From assembly GCF_013364275.1 (NCBI RefSeq), contig NZ_CP054932.1, positions 9,362,001 through 9,426,000 on the forward strand: 64,000 nt of DNA. The letters are read 5' to 3'. Of the stretch, positions 24,673 to 33,989 are shown piece by piece; the stretch's first letter is position 1, and each line of letters opens with the position of its first letter. The notes beneath the pieces are model-generated. The model did no database searches. It was not told the origin of the DNA and worked only from the letters and a program-made list of their open reading frames with translations. The position numbers and the translations under genes were made by a program. Source of the stretch: Actinomadura sp. NAK00032 (GTDB lineage: Bacteria > Actinomycetota > Actinomycetes > Streptosporangiales > Streptosporangiaceae).

Positions 24673-25608
24673 ATGGACGGCGACGCCTTGTACACGATCG
24701 GGGAGCTGGCACGCCGCACCGGGCTCTCGGTGCGGACGATCCGGTTCTACTCCGACGAGGGCGTCGTGCCGCCCACCTGCCGTACCGCGGCCGGCTACCG
24801 GCTGTACGACGCGGAGGCCGCCGCGCGCCTGGACCTGGTGCGGACGCTGCGGGACCTCGGCGTCGACCTCGGCACGATCCAGCGGGTGCTGGCCCGCGAG
24901 ATCGGCGTCGGGGAGGTCGCGGCGGCGCACGCGGAGGCGCTGGACGTGCAGATCCGGACGCTCAGGCTGCGCCGGGCCGTGCTGCGGGCGGTGGCGAAAC
25001 GCGGATCCACCCCGGAGGAGATCGAGATCATGAACAAGCTGGCCCGGCTGTCCGACGAGGAGCGCCGGCGGATCATCACCGACTTCATCGACGAGTCGTT
25101 CGCCGGACTGGACCTGAGCCCCGACTTCGAGGCGAAGATGCGGTCCGGGCTTCCGGAGCTGCCGGACGACCCCGCGCCCGAGCAGGTCGACGCCTGGGTC
25201 GAGCTCGCCGAGCTGGTCGGCGACCCCGGCTTCCGGGCGTCGGTGCGGCGGATGGCCGAGTACCAGGCCGCCCAGATCGAGCAGGGCGCCTACCCCGAGG
25301 ATCCGGAGGGCCTCGGCCGGATGACGGGGGACAGGATCGCGGCGGCGATCGCGGACGGGATCGAGCCCGGTTCGGACGCGGCCCGTCCCGTCCTCGACGA
25401 GCTGGTCGCCGCCTACGCGGCGGCCTACGGTGCCGCGGACGGCCCCGAGTTCCGGCGGAAGCTGCTGGAGCAGGTCGAGATCGGCAACGACCCGCGCGCG
25501 GAGCGGTACTGGCAGCTGATCGCCGTCATCAACGGCTGGCCCGCCTGGCCCGCGATGACTCCGACGTTCGCATGGTTCGCCGAGGCGCTGCGCGGCCGGC
25601 TCGGCTGA
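24673..25608 (+). CDS. MerR-family regulator with a large effector domain
   Basis: 311 residues from ATG 24673 (GTG 24664 is possible). The N-terminal HTH is YTIGELARRTGLSVRTIRFYSDEG, shortened to its core GELARRTGLSVRTIRFY, followed by the MerR coiled coil. A C-terminal domain of about 200 residues, TipAS-like in length and helical content, contains LIAVINGWPAWP. It likely binds a hydrophobic drug and activates its own promoter through the CTCCA-N5-TGGAG element. No target gene is adjacent in the same direction. Confidence 0.88.
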   Translation: MDGDALYTIGELARRTGLSVRTIRFYSDEGVVPPTCRTAAGYRLYDAEAAARLDLVRTLRDLGVDLGTIQRVLAREIGVGEVAAAHAEALDVQIRTLRLRRAVLRAVAKRGSTPEEIEIMNKLARLSDEERRRIITDFIDESFAGLDLSPDFEAKMRSGLPELPDDPAPEQVDAWVELAELVGDPGFRASVRRMAEYQAAQIEQGAYPEDPEGLGRMTGDRIAAAIADGIEPGSDAARPVLDELVAAYAAAYGAADGPEFRRKLLEQVEIGNDPRAERYWQLIAVINGWPAWPAMTPTFAWFAEALRGRLG

Positions 25609-25629
25609 GTCGGGCGGCTCCCCGGCAGG

Positions 25630-27087
25630 TCAGGATGGTGCTGGGGCGCCGGCGTGGTGAGGAGCGCCGCGCCAGCGCCCCAGCGACACGACGTCCGCGG
25701 CACCGTCGAGGACACCGCCCGCCGGGTCGTCCACGCCGTCCGCCCGGACGATGTCACCGGACGGCCGCAAGATGTCCCACACCACCAGACCGGCCAGCAC
25801 CAGGACGGTCACGAACCGGGCGAGTAGCGCCAGCGAGTACACGTCCTGGCTGATGCCGCCTTCGGGGGCGTCCAGGCTCAGCACCGCCGACATGGTGTCG
25901 GACAGGTTCGCCCCCTGCGTCTGCCCGGACACCGACAGCAGGAACCACCAGATGCCGAAGAAGTAGGCGATCTCGCCGATCTGCCATGCGACGAACGCGG
26001 GCACCTTAGGACGAGCCAACACCGCGAGCGGCAGCAGCCAGAGGACGTACTGCGGCGACCACACCTTGTTCGGCAGCATGAACGCGACGAGCACCAGGAA
26101 CAGCAGTTGGGCGAGGCGCGGACGGCGCGGCGCGGCGAGCGCGAGGACGGCGATGCCGGCGGCGAGGACGAGGAACGTCCCGGTGCCGAGCAGGTTGAGC
26201 AGTTCGGTGTCGGTGGAGGGCTCCGGCAGCCCGTGGTCCTGCAGGACGAAGAAGATCGATCCCCAGTCGACGCCGCGCTTCTGGCTGAAGGTGTAGAACT
26301 CCAGCCAGCCGTCCCACGCGAAGAGCATCACCGGCAGGTTGACCAGCAGCCACGCGCCCGCGGTCCCGGCGAGCAGGCGGCCCATCGCGCGCCACTGACC
26401 GGCGCGGACGCACAGCAGCACCAGCGGGCCGAGGAACAGCAGCGGGTAGAACTTCGCGGCGATCGCCAGCCCGAGCAGCGCGCCCGCGAGCGCCGGGCGG
26501 CGCGCCGACCAGGCGGCGACCGCGAGCGCCGACAGCGCGACCGCGAGCAGGTCCCAGTTGATGTACGCGGTGAGCAGCAGCGCGGGGGACAGCGCCACCA
26601 TCAGGCCCACCCGCAGCGAGCGGCGCCCCGCCGCGTACGCCGTGGCGAGGACGGCCGCGACCGCGAGGACGGCGAGGATGAGCGCCGTGACGTTGAAGAA
26701 CGCCATCCCGCGGCCGTCCACCCCGAACGGGCTGACGAGCCACGCCACCAGCTGCATGAAGCCGCCGCTGAGCACCGGGTACTCGACGTAGTGGATGTCG
26801 GACCCTTGCAGCGAGTCGAAGTAGGGGAGCTTGCCGTCGCTCAGCCCGCGCACGTAGTAGAGCGGGTAGATGTCGGTGTAGCAGGCGTTCGCCGTCGTCT
26901 TGAGGAAGTCGAACCGCGACGACGCGCACGGCTGCTTCTGCAGCCAGCCGAGCAGGCACACCAGGGCGGTGAGCCCCGTCAGCACCGGCGCGAGCCGCAT
27001 CAGCCGGGCGGGCGGGCGCGGTCCGGGGCGGCCGTCCGCCGGGTCGCTGCCGGCGGACATCGCGAGCCCCTCAGAAGACGACGACAT
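25630..27087 (-). CDS. GT87-type polyprenol-phosphate glycosyltransferase
   Basis: 485 residues from ATG 27087. About 11 membrane helices. The first outer loop holds TDIYPLYYVRGLSDGKLPYF and the motif YVEYPVLSGGFMQLVAWLV, short form VEYPVLSGG, typical of DUF2029/GT87 mannosyltransferases. A later motif is LPNKVWSPQYVLWLLPL. Such enzymes transfer a sugar from polyprenyl-phosphate in cell-envelope glycan synthesis. A TAGTCT hexamer 8 nt before the ATG suggests its own promoter. It follows the PBP gene, but a hairpin terminator lies between. Confidence 0.85.
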   Translation of the reverse strand: MSSSSEGLAMSAGSDPADGRPGPRPPARLMRLAPVLTGLTALVCLLGWLQKQPCASSRFDFLKTTANACYTDIYPLYYVRGLSDGKLPYFDSLQGSDIHYVEYPVLSGGFMQLVAWLVSPFGVDGRGMAFFNVTALILAVLAVAAVLATAYAAGRRSLRVGLMVALSPALLLTAYINWDLLAVALSALAVAAWSARRPALAGALLGLAIAAKFYPLLFLGPLVLLCVRAGQWRAMGRLLAGTAGAWLLVNLPVMLFAWDGWLEFYTFSQKRGVDWGSIFFVLQDHGLPEPSTDTELLNLLGTGTFLVLAAGIAVLALAAPRRPRLAQLLFLVLVAFMLPNKVWSPQYVLWLLPLAVLARPKVPAFVAWQIGEIAYFFGIWWFLLSVSGQTQGANLSDTMSAVLSLDAPEGGISQDVYSLALLARFVTVLVLAGLVVWDILRPSGDIVRADGVDDPAGGVLDGAADVVSLGRWRGAPHHAGAPAPS

Positions 27088-27155
27088 GGACAGCAAGACT
27101 ATTCGTCCGGGGCGGTACCGGCGATCACGGACCGGACACCGGCCGGAAAAGGGGG

Positions 27156-27186
27156 ACGGCCCGGAGCCGCAGTGGCTCCGGGCCGT
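27156..27186 (-). terminator. terminator after the first PBP gene
   Basis: A perfect 13-bp stem, ACGGCCCGGAGCC/GGCTCCGGGCCGT, with loop GCAGT, followed on the minus strand by CCCCCTTTT. Confidence 0.8.
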
Positions 27187-27226
27187 TCCGCCCGATGTCA
27201 GGCTCGCGCTACGCGGCCGGGGTGCG

Positions 27227-29938
27227 CTACGCGCCCTCCTCGGACCCCGGGCCCGGCGGTTCCTCCCGGCAGGCCGGATGGTTGCGGTTCTGCGGCTTCG
27301 CGCACCACCAGCCCTTGTCGCCCTCGGGCGGCAGGTTCGGGTTGCAGCCCTCCGGCCGGTTCAGCACGTCGCAGGGCTTGTCCTCGTTGTTCGGCGGCGG
27401 CGACGGCGAGGTCGGCGTGGACGGCGAGGACGACGGGCAGCCCGGCTCCTGGTTCGGCTGCCCCGGACGGCAGCTCGGCGAGGTCGTCGGGCTCGGCGTG
27501 TTCGACGGGGACGGGGTCGGCTTGACCTTCGCCCACGGGGCGAGCTGGCCGACGTTGGCGGGCGGCGGGAACTGGCTGATCTCCTTGCCGTCCAGCGCCT
27601 TCAGCATGAAGCGCTTGAACAGCTCGGCCGGGACGGTACCACCGTAGACCTGGTCGTAGCCGCCGACGCCGATCAGCGACTTGCGGGTGCCCTTCTTGTC
27701 CTGCCGCCACATCGCCGCCGACGTCGCCAGCTCCGGCGTGTAGCCGACGAACCAGGCGGACTTGTTCTCGTCCGTCGTACCGGTCTTGCCGGCGACCGGA
27801 CGGGAGCCCAGGCTCGCCCGGGTACCGGTACCGCCGGTCTGGACGACCGCCTGCATCGCGGACGTGGCGTCCGCGGCGACGCCCTCGGAGAAGGCCCGCG
27901 TCGGCTTCTGCCAGGGCAGCTTGTCCAGCGGCTTGTTCTCGTTGTTCACGACCGTGTGGCCCTTGGCGTCCGTGATCTTCGCGATCACGTGCGCGTCGCG
28001 GTGCTCGCCGCCGGCCGCGAACGTCGAGTAGACCGACGCCATGGTGACCGGGCTGGCGTCGATGACGCCGAGCGGCAGCGAGGTGTAGGTCGGGTCGAGG
28101 CTCGGGGTCTTCTCCGGGATGCCCATCTTCTTGGCCATGTCGACGACGTTCGTCAGCTGGACCTTCTGCCCCAGCTCGACGTACGCGGTGTTGATCGACA
28201 TCGCCGTCATCTGCTTGAGGTTGTAGACGCCGTTCTCGGACGTGCTGTCGTTGGTGAACGTCGCGCCGTTGATCGTCCGCTTGTAGCGGCCGTCCATCGT
28301 CGTCTTCAGGCTGATGCCCTGGTCGAGCGCGGTCGCCAGCACGATCGGCTTGAACGACGAACCCGGCTGCACCTTGCCCTGGAAGGAGTTGTCGAACGCG
28401 TGCTTCTGGTAGTCGGGACCGCCGTAGGCGGCGACCACGCCGCCCGTCTTCGGGTCGATCGACGCGAGCCCGAACCAGATGTCCGACTTGAGGTTGTTTT
28501 CCTTCTTGACCTGCTTGACGAGCTTGTTGGTGTAGTCCTGCAGCCCCTTGTTGAACGTGGTCTTGATCCGGAGGCCGCCGGTCGCGAGGCGCTGCCGGTC
28601 GATGCCGAGCGACTCCAGCTCGTTGATCACGCGCGCCTGGAGGTAGCCGGCGTTCGGGTCGTCCGGCGCGTCGCTCCAGTCCTTCTGCGTCTGCGGGAAC
28701 TTCGCCGCGCTGCGCTTGGTCTGGTCGAGCCAGCCCTTCTCGACCATGCCGTCGAGGACGTAGTTCCAGCGGTTGACCAGCGCCTGCTTGCGCGGGTTGG
28801 ACGTCGGGCCGTAGGTGTGAAAGTAGCTCGGTCGCTGGATCATCGCGGCGAGCATCGCCGCCTGGTACTCGTTGATCTCGGTGACGGGCTTGTGGAAGTA
28901 GGCGCGGGACGCCGCCTGGATGCCGTACGAGTCGCGTCCGAACGAAACGACGTTGAGGTACAGCTCAAGGATCTTCTTCTTGTCCATCTCCTTGCCCATC
29001 CGGACGGAGATGAGGATTTCCTTGAGCTTGCGGCTGACCGTGCGGTCCTGGCTGAGGTTCGCCCAGTAGTTCCGGGCCAGCTGCTGGGTGATCGTCGAGG
29101 CGCCGGCGACGTCGCCGCCGGTCGCGGCGCGGAACACCGCGCCCGCGATGCCGGTCGGGGAGATGCCCGGCTCGCTCCAGAAGTTGCGGTCCTCCGCGGC
29201 GAGCACCGCGTTCACCACATGGTCGGGCACCTTGTCGAGCGCGATGTCCTCGCGGTGGGTGCCGATCCGGGCGAGCGTCGACCCGTCGCTGTAGGTGATC
29301 ACCGACTCCTGGCGGAGCGCGTCCTGCTGCGCCTTGGTCGGGAGCGGCGTGTTGGCGTAGGCGACCACGACGAGGACGGCCATGCCGAGGATCAGCACGC
29401 TGACGACCGCGACCGTGATCTTCCAGGACGGGACGTACCGCCGCCAGCCGGTCTTCTCCGGGTCGTCCGGGCGCTTCTCGCGCCGGGAGCGACCCCGGCC
29501 GCGGCCGCGCTCCTCCTCGTCCCAGAAGCCGCCGCCACCGCCGCCGCCGGGCCCGCCAGGGCCTCCGGGCCCTCCGGGACCGCCCGGGCCCCCGGGCCCG
29601 CGCCCGCCGGGGCCTCCAGGACCGCCGGGACCGCCCGGCCCACCGGGACCGCGGCGCCCCGGAGGCGGACCGCCGGGCCCCGACCGCGATGCCGCCGGCG
29701 CCCCGCGGCGCCGCCCGCCGCCGGGCGCTCCCGCCCGTGCGGGGCCGCCGCCCCGGCCGCCCGACCTGCCACCACCGGGACGCGGCGTCCTGCCGGGCGG
29801 CGTCCTGCCGGGCGTGGGCGGGCCGGGGGACCCGCCGCGCTGCCCGCCGGACGGCGTGCCCGCGGAGCCGGGGCGGGGGGAGCCCCTCCGGCCGGCGTTC
29901 TCTCCGTGGTCCGGTCCGTATCGGCTTGGGTTACTCAC
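27227..29938 (-). CDS. class A penicillin-binding protein (GT51 + transpeptidase)
   Basis: 903 residues from GTG 29938; a GATGAGG box upstream is shared with the paralog at 33533. A cytosolic Gly/Pro/Arg-rich head of about 170 residues carries collagen-like GGPGGPGG repeats. A membrane anchor, the GT51 domain (catalytic Glu in AAEDRNFW near residue 249), and a transpeptidase with SSFK near 527, SIN and KTGTT near 716 follow. A Pro/Ser-rich tail closes it. It polymerises and cross-links peptidoglycan at the outer membrane face. Next to a second class A PBP. Confidence 0.93.
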   Translation of the reverse strand: MSNPSRYGPDHGENAGRRGSPRPGSAGTPSGGQRGGSPGPPTPGRTPPGRTPRPGGGRSGGRGGGPARAGAPGGGRRRGAPAASRSGPGGPPPGRRGPGGPGGPGGPGGPGGRGPGGPGGPGGPGGPGGPGGGGGGGFWDEEERGRGRGRSRREKRPDDPEKTGWRRYVPSWKITVAVVSVLILGMAVLVVVAYANTPLPTKAQQDALRQESVITYSDGSTLARIGTHREDIALDKVPDHVVNAVLAAEDRNFWSEPGISPTGIAGAVFRAATGGDVAGASTITQQLARNYWANLSQDRTVSRKLKEILISVRMGKEMDKKKILELYLNVVSFGRDSYGIQAASRAYFHKPVTEINEYQAAMLAAMIQRPSYFHTYGPTSNPRKQALVNRWNYVLDGMVEKGWLDQTKRSAAKFPQTQKDWSDAPDDPNAGYLQARVINELESLGIDRQRLATGGLRIKTTFNKGLQDYTNKLVKQVKKENNLKSDIWFGLASIDPKTGGVVAAYGGPDYQKHAFDNSFQGKVQPGSSFKPIVLATALDQGISLKTTMDGRYKRTINGATFTNDSTSENGVYNLKQMTAMSINTAYVELGQKVQLTNVVDMAKKMGIPEKTPSLDPTYTSLPLGVIDASPVTMASVYSTFAAGGEHRDAHVIAKITDAKGHTVVNNENKPLDKLPWQKPTRAFSEGVAADATSAMQAVVQTGGTGTRASLGSRPVAGKTGTTDENKSAWFVGYTPELATSAAMWRQDKKGTRKSLIGVGGYDQVYGGTVPAELFKRFMLKALDGKEISQFPPPANVGQLAPWAKVKPTPSPSNTPSPTTSPSCRPGQPNQEPGCPSSSPSTPTSPSPPPNNEDKPCDVLNRPEGCNPNLPPEGDKGWWCAKPQNRNHPACREEPPGPGSEEGA

Positions 29939-30146
29939 ACGCGGCCTCATCAACTGGGGGACGGCTATGCGTCGTCCGAGCGTACTGTGCACCCGCGGCT
30001 GCGGAGGCCGGTGAGGCGAGGCTGCCCTTCATCCGGCCCGCCGGGCACGCGGGATCGGGGCCGCTGGCGTGCGGCAATTCGCGATCATGCTTCATGTCAC
30101 ACCCCCACGTTTCAGTGGACGGTTCGGGTGCGGACGGCCCGCCGGT

Positions 30147-33100
30147 TCATTCCGGCGGCCGTCCCGGCGGGGCCAGGGGTGCCAGAGGTGCGACGCGTTC
30201 CGACTCCCCGGTGCTGAAGCCGCGGCCCCCGCCGCGGCGGCAGGCCGGGTCGCCGCGGTGCATCTGGCACCACCAGCGCGGCGGCGGGTTGCTCGGCGGC
30301 TTGTTCGGGTCGCAGTTGCCGTTGGAGAACGGCGACTGGCACGGCGGGAGGTCCCCCCGGTCGTCGTCATCGCCGCCGTCCTTGCAGCGCGGGTCGTGCT
30401 GCCCGATCGGGTTGTCGCACCACGGCGGCCGGTCGTCGTCCTTCTTTTTCTTCTCCGGCGGCTTCGCCCACTTCTGCACGATTCCGCCCCACGCGGGCGG
30501 CGGGAACGCCTCGGCGTCCATGCCGCGCACCGCGTTCGACATGTAGGACCGCCAGATGCGGGCGGGGATCGTGCCGCCCTCCACCTCGCCGATCCCCGGC
30601 AGGATCACCGACTTCTTCTTCCCGTCCGAGCCGACCGCGTCGTTGTAGATCGTCACGGCGGTGGAGATCTGCGGGACGTACCCGACGAACCACGACGAGA
30701 CGTTGCGGTCGGTGGTACCGGTCTTGCCGGCCGCCTGCCGTCCGTCCGGCAGGGCCGCCGCCGTCGCGGTACCGCTCTTGATGACCTGCTGCATCGCGTA
30801 CGTGGCGTCCGCCGCGACCTTCGCGCTGAACACCCGGCGCTTCTCGACCTTCGGCTTCAGCCGGACCCGCTTGTTGTCGCTGTACCGGACGACGCGGATC
30901 ACGTGCGGCTTGTGGTACACGCCGCCGTTGGCGAACACCGCGTAGCCCGCGGCCTGCTCGATCGGCCGGATGTTGTTGACGCCGAGCGCCAGGTTCAGGC
31001 AGCACTTGTGCGGCGTCAGCAGGTCGGACGCGATGCCGGCGTCGGTCTCGGTCTTGATGACCTCCTCGATGCCGACCTTGCCCATCAGCTGGATGAACGC
31101 GGTGTTCACCGAGTCCTCGGTCGCCTTGATCAGGTTGATCGCCGGGCCGACGTCATGGCTGTTCGGCACGATCACGGCGTTCGGGTCGTTCTTGGAGACC
31201 ACGCTGCCGTCCGGGCCGATCGGGGTCTTCGACCGTCCTTCGACCAGGCTCTTCAGGCTGTAGTTCTGCTTCAGCGCCGTCGCCAGCACGTACGGCTTCA
31301 TCGCCGACCCGGCCTGCGCCGAGCCCTGCCACACGTTGTTGAACGACTGGTCCAGGTAGTCGGGGCCGCCGTAGAAGGCGACCACCTCGCCGTTGGCGGA
31401 GTTCACCGACACCAGCCCGACGCGGATCTTCTTCTTCGCGAGCTTCTTCGGGTCGACCTGCGGGACGGTCTTCTCGGCCGCCCTCTTGGCCATCGCCATC
31501 CGCTTGCGGTCGAACGTCGTGTAGACGCGCAGGCCCTCGGTCGTCAGCTCCTTGCGGTCGATGCCCTCGCGGCGCAGCTCCTCCATCGCGCGGGTCAGCA
31601 TGTAGCCGCGCTGGCCGCCGTACAGCTGCTTGTCGCTGCCCGGCTTGCTGATCTTGGGCAGCCGCTGCATGTACTTCGCGGCGTCGGCCTCGCTCAGCTT
31701 GCCCATCGAGACCATGCCCTTGAGCGTGTACTGGTAGCGCGCGGTCACCCACGCCTTGTTCTTCGGGTCGCCCGCGTCCCGGTTCGGGTTCTGGATGATG
31801 CCGCCGAGGATGGCCGCCTGGTCGGGCTTCAGCTCCCAGACGTTCTTGCCGAAGTACTCCCGCGAGGCCGCCTGGATCCCGTAGGTGTCGCGGCCGAGGT
31901 AGATCGTGTTCAGGTAGAGCTTGAGGATCTCGTCCTTGGTGTACTTGTCCTCGAGCTTCACCGAGATGAACAGCTCTTTGAACTTGCGGTTGACCGTCCG
32001 GTTCTTCGGGTCGGAGTAGTAGTTCTTCGCGAGCTGCTGCGTGATCGTGGAACCGCCGCCGGACCCGCCGGTCAGGTTGTCCCAGACCGCGCGCGTCGTG
32101 CCCTTGATCGAGAAGCCGGGGTCGGTGCGGAAGCTGCGGTTCTCCGCGGCGAGGACCGCGTCCTGGACGAAGGTCGGGACCTGCTTCAGCTCGACGCTCT
32201 GCCGCTTCTTGCCGATCCGTCCGATCTCGGTGCCGTCGGTGTAGTAGAAGATGGACGCCTGGTCCTCGACGCCGGCGACCGTCGGCTCGGCGGGGGTGGG
32301 CGTGTTCGTGTAGGCGACCCAGATCAGCGTGATGAACGCGGCCACGCCGAGCCCGCAGACACCGGCCACGATCTTCCAGGACGGGATGAACCGCCGCCAG
32401 CCGGTCTCGCGGGACCGCAGGTGGCCGAGGAAGCCCTTCTTCTGTGGAGGCGGCGGCGTCCCATGCCGCCCGGGCCCGCCGGGACCGCCCGGCCTGCCCG
32501 GCCCTCCCGGCCCGCCGGGTCCTCCGGGGCCGCCCGGCCCTGCGGGACCGCCCGGACCACCGGACCGGTTCGCCGCCCGGACGCCCTTCCCCTGGAACTT
32601 CGCGGTGAGCTTCGCCCCGAGCTCCTGCCCGGTCTTCCCGAGCTCGCCGAGCTTCGCCTTGACGCCGGGCTTCGGCGCCGCACCGGCGGCGCCGGCCATG
32701 CCCATGCCCATGCCCATGCCGGCCGTTCCGGGCGGACCGCCCATGCCGGGAGGCCCGTTCATCGGCCCAGGACCGCCGGGCCCGAAGGGACGTCCCGGCG
32801 CACCGCCGTTGGGCGCGGACGGCCCGCCCGGCTGCATCGGTCCACTCTGCGGGGGCTGACCGCCCATGGGGAGCGCACCCTGCTGCGGCCCGGGCCCGCG
32901 CTGCGCGGGAGGACCGCCGGGCGCCGAAGGGCCACCGGGAGCTCCGAACCCGCCCGGCCCGGACGGCCCGGAGGGCGAACCCTGCCCCGGCTGCCCGCCC
33001 GGCCCGTACTGCGGGCCCGTCCTGGGCACCCCGCCCTGCCCGGGAGATCCGCTCGGCGCGCCTCCACCGGGGCCGGACGGACCGCCGGACGCGGAGAACG

Positions 33101-33533
33101 CACCGGAACCGAGCGGGCCGCCCGGCGCGGGCTGACCCGGCGCGGGCTGACCGAGCGCCGGTTGACCTGGTGCGGGCTGACCGAGCGCCGGTTGACCTGG
33201 TGCGGGCTGGCCGAGCGCCGGTTGACCTGGTGCGGGCTGGCCGAGGGCGGCGGGGCCGGCGGGCGGGGAGGCGTGGCGTCCCGGAGAGGGGGGCGCCGCC
33301 GGGATCGCGGGAGTCGGCGCGGTCGGCGCGGCACCGCCGAGGGGCGCGGGGGGACCGCCGCCGGGGACGGCATGACCGCCCATGAGACCCGGGCTGTCCG
33401 CGGAGCCGGGGCTCTGCGGCGTGCCGGGGGCGTCATCGGTACCCGGACGCCCGGGGTCGCCGGGACGGGGGTTCTGCTGCCCGCCCGGCCACTGCGACCC
33501 GGGTTCCGGTCGGGGCTGGCTTGGATTACTCAC
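30147..33533 (-). CDS. class A penicillin-binding protein with very long N-terminal region
   Basis: 1128 residues from GTG 33533. An ATG six codons before would meet a stop at once, so GTG is the start. The Gly/Pro-rich cytosolic head is about 370 residues, much longer than in the paralog, and includes a GQPALGQPAP tandem repeat. Then the membrane anchor, GT51 with Glu in AAENRSFR near 461, transpeptidase SAMK near 742, SVN and KTGTT near 935. The head may recruit other wall-synthesis proteins. A 208-bp gap separates it from the downstream paralog, which has its own promoter motif. Confidence 0.93.
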   Translation of the reverse strand: MSNPSQPRPEPGSQWPGGQQNPRPGDPGRPGTDDAPGTPQSPGSADSPGLMGGHAVPGGGPPAPLGGAAPTAPTPAIPAAPPSPGRHASPPAGPAALGQPAPGQPALGQPAPGQPALGQPAPGQPALGQPAPGQPAPGGPLGSGAFSASGGPSGPGGGAPSGSPGQGGVPRTGPQYGPGGQPGQGSPSGPSGPGGFGAPGGPSAPGGPPAQRGPGPQQGALPMGGQPPQSGPMQPGGPSAPNGGAPGRPFGPGGPGPMNGPPGMGGPPGTAGMGMGMGMAGAAGAAPKPGVKAKLGELGKTGQELGAKLTAKFQGKGVRAANRSGGPGGPAGPGGPGGPGGPGGPGRPGGPGGPGRHGTPPPPQKKGFLGHLRSRETGWRRFIPSWKIVAGVCGLGVAAFITLIWVAYTNTPTPAEPTVAGVEDQASIFYYTDGTEIGRIGKKRQSVELKQVPTFVQDAVLAAENRSFRTDPGFSIKGTTRAVWDNLTGGSGGGSTITQQLAKNYYSDPKNRTVNRKFKELFISVKLEDKYTKDEILKLYLNTIYLGRDTYGIQAASREYFGKNVWELKPDQAAILGGIIQNPNRDAGDPKNKAWVTARYQYTLKGMVSMGKLSEADAAKYMQRLPKISKPGSDKQLYGGQRGYMLTRAMEELRREGIDRKELTTEGLRVYTTFDRKRMAMAKRAAEKTVPQVDPKKLAKKKIRVGLVSVNSANGEVVAFYGGPDYLDQSFNNVWQGSAQAGSAMKPYVLATALKQNYSLKSLVEGRSKTPIGPDGSVVSKNDPNAVIVPNSHDVGPAINLIKATEDSVNTAFIQLMGKVGIEEVIKTETDAGIASDLLTPHKCCLNLALGVNNIRPIEQAAGYAVFANGGVYHKPHVIRVVRYSDNKRVRLKPKVEKRRVFSAKVAADATYAMQQVIKSGTATAAALPDGRQAAGKTGTTDRNVSSWFVGYVPQISTAVTIYNDAVGSDGKKKSVILPGIGEVEGGTIPARIWRSYMSNAVRGMDAEAFPPPAWGGIVQKWAKPPEKKKKDDDRPPWCDNPIGQHDPRCKDGGDDDDRGDLPPCQSPFSNGNCDPNKPPSNPPPRWWCQMHRGDPACRRGGGRGFSTGESERVAPLAPLAPPGRPPE
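33151..33240. repeat. 30-bp in-frame tandem repeat in the PBP head
   Basis: Three units at 33151, 33181 and 33211 begin CCGAGCGCCGGTTGACCTGG and differ at only one base (last position of the first unit). They encode the decapeptide GQPALGQPAP. Partial units flank on both sides. Confidence 0.9.
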
Positions 33534-33918
33534 GCGACCTCATCGACAGGGGACAACGGTTGTTGCCAGTGGCCCGGGGCGGCCTCCGGCCCTTGTTGCG
33601 ACTCGTGCGCCGTCCGAAGAGTACTGTGCGGGCTGGTGAGCGGGGGGAGCGCATGCATGGTGAAGTTCCATCCCGGCCGGTCAACGCCCCTTCCGACGAG
33701 GGCGGCCGGGTCCTCCTTCCGTGCTGTCAGCCGCCCGGGACCGTGTGACGGGCCAGGTGGTTCCTGGCGCAACTTTGACATATTTCCGCCACATACACCC
33801 TGAATTCGGCGTATTCGGCGTCCGACCTCGGCGCCCGTGACGCCGCGGCCCGGGACGTCCGGCCACCGCGGCCCGACACTCCCACTTGCCAGGACGGGAC
33901 CTCGTACGTATCTTGTCG

Positions 33919-33950
33919 ATGTATCGAGTCGATACATTCGCTCGATACAT
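33919..33950. promoter_or_regulatory. PadR operator
   Basis: ATGTATCGA-G-TCGATACAT (33919-33937) is a perfect 9-bp-arm palindrome, and a second TCGATACAT half lies at 33942-33950. ATGT-N-ACAT ends are the hallmark of PadR sites. Located 40-70 bp before the padR gene, so autoregulation is likely. The rest of the 456-bp gap (33534-33989) holds the promoter of the divergent PBP and no gene. Confidence 0.82.
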
Positions 33951-33989
33951 CGGATCGAGACATCGGTCTCTGCGAGAGAGGGAACCGGG

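Noticed and set aside
26900..30217. A 1105-codon open frame on the plus strand across the GT87 and PBP genes
   Set aside because: It is antisense to well-supported genes, has Arg/Gly/Ala-only composition and no domain; such openings are expected in DNA this rich in GC.
30069..33803. A 1244-codon plus-strand frame opposite the second PBP
   Set aside because: Same reason; the minus strand encodes clear GT51 and transpeptidase motifs.
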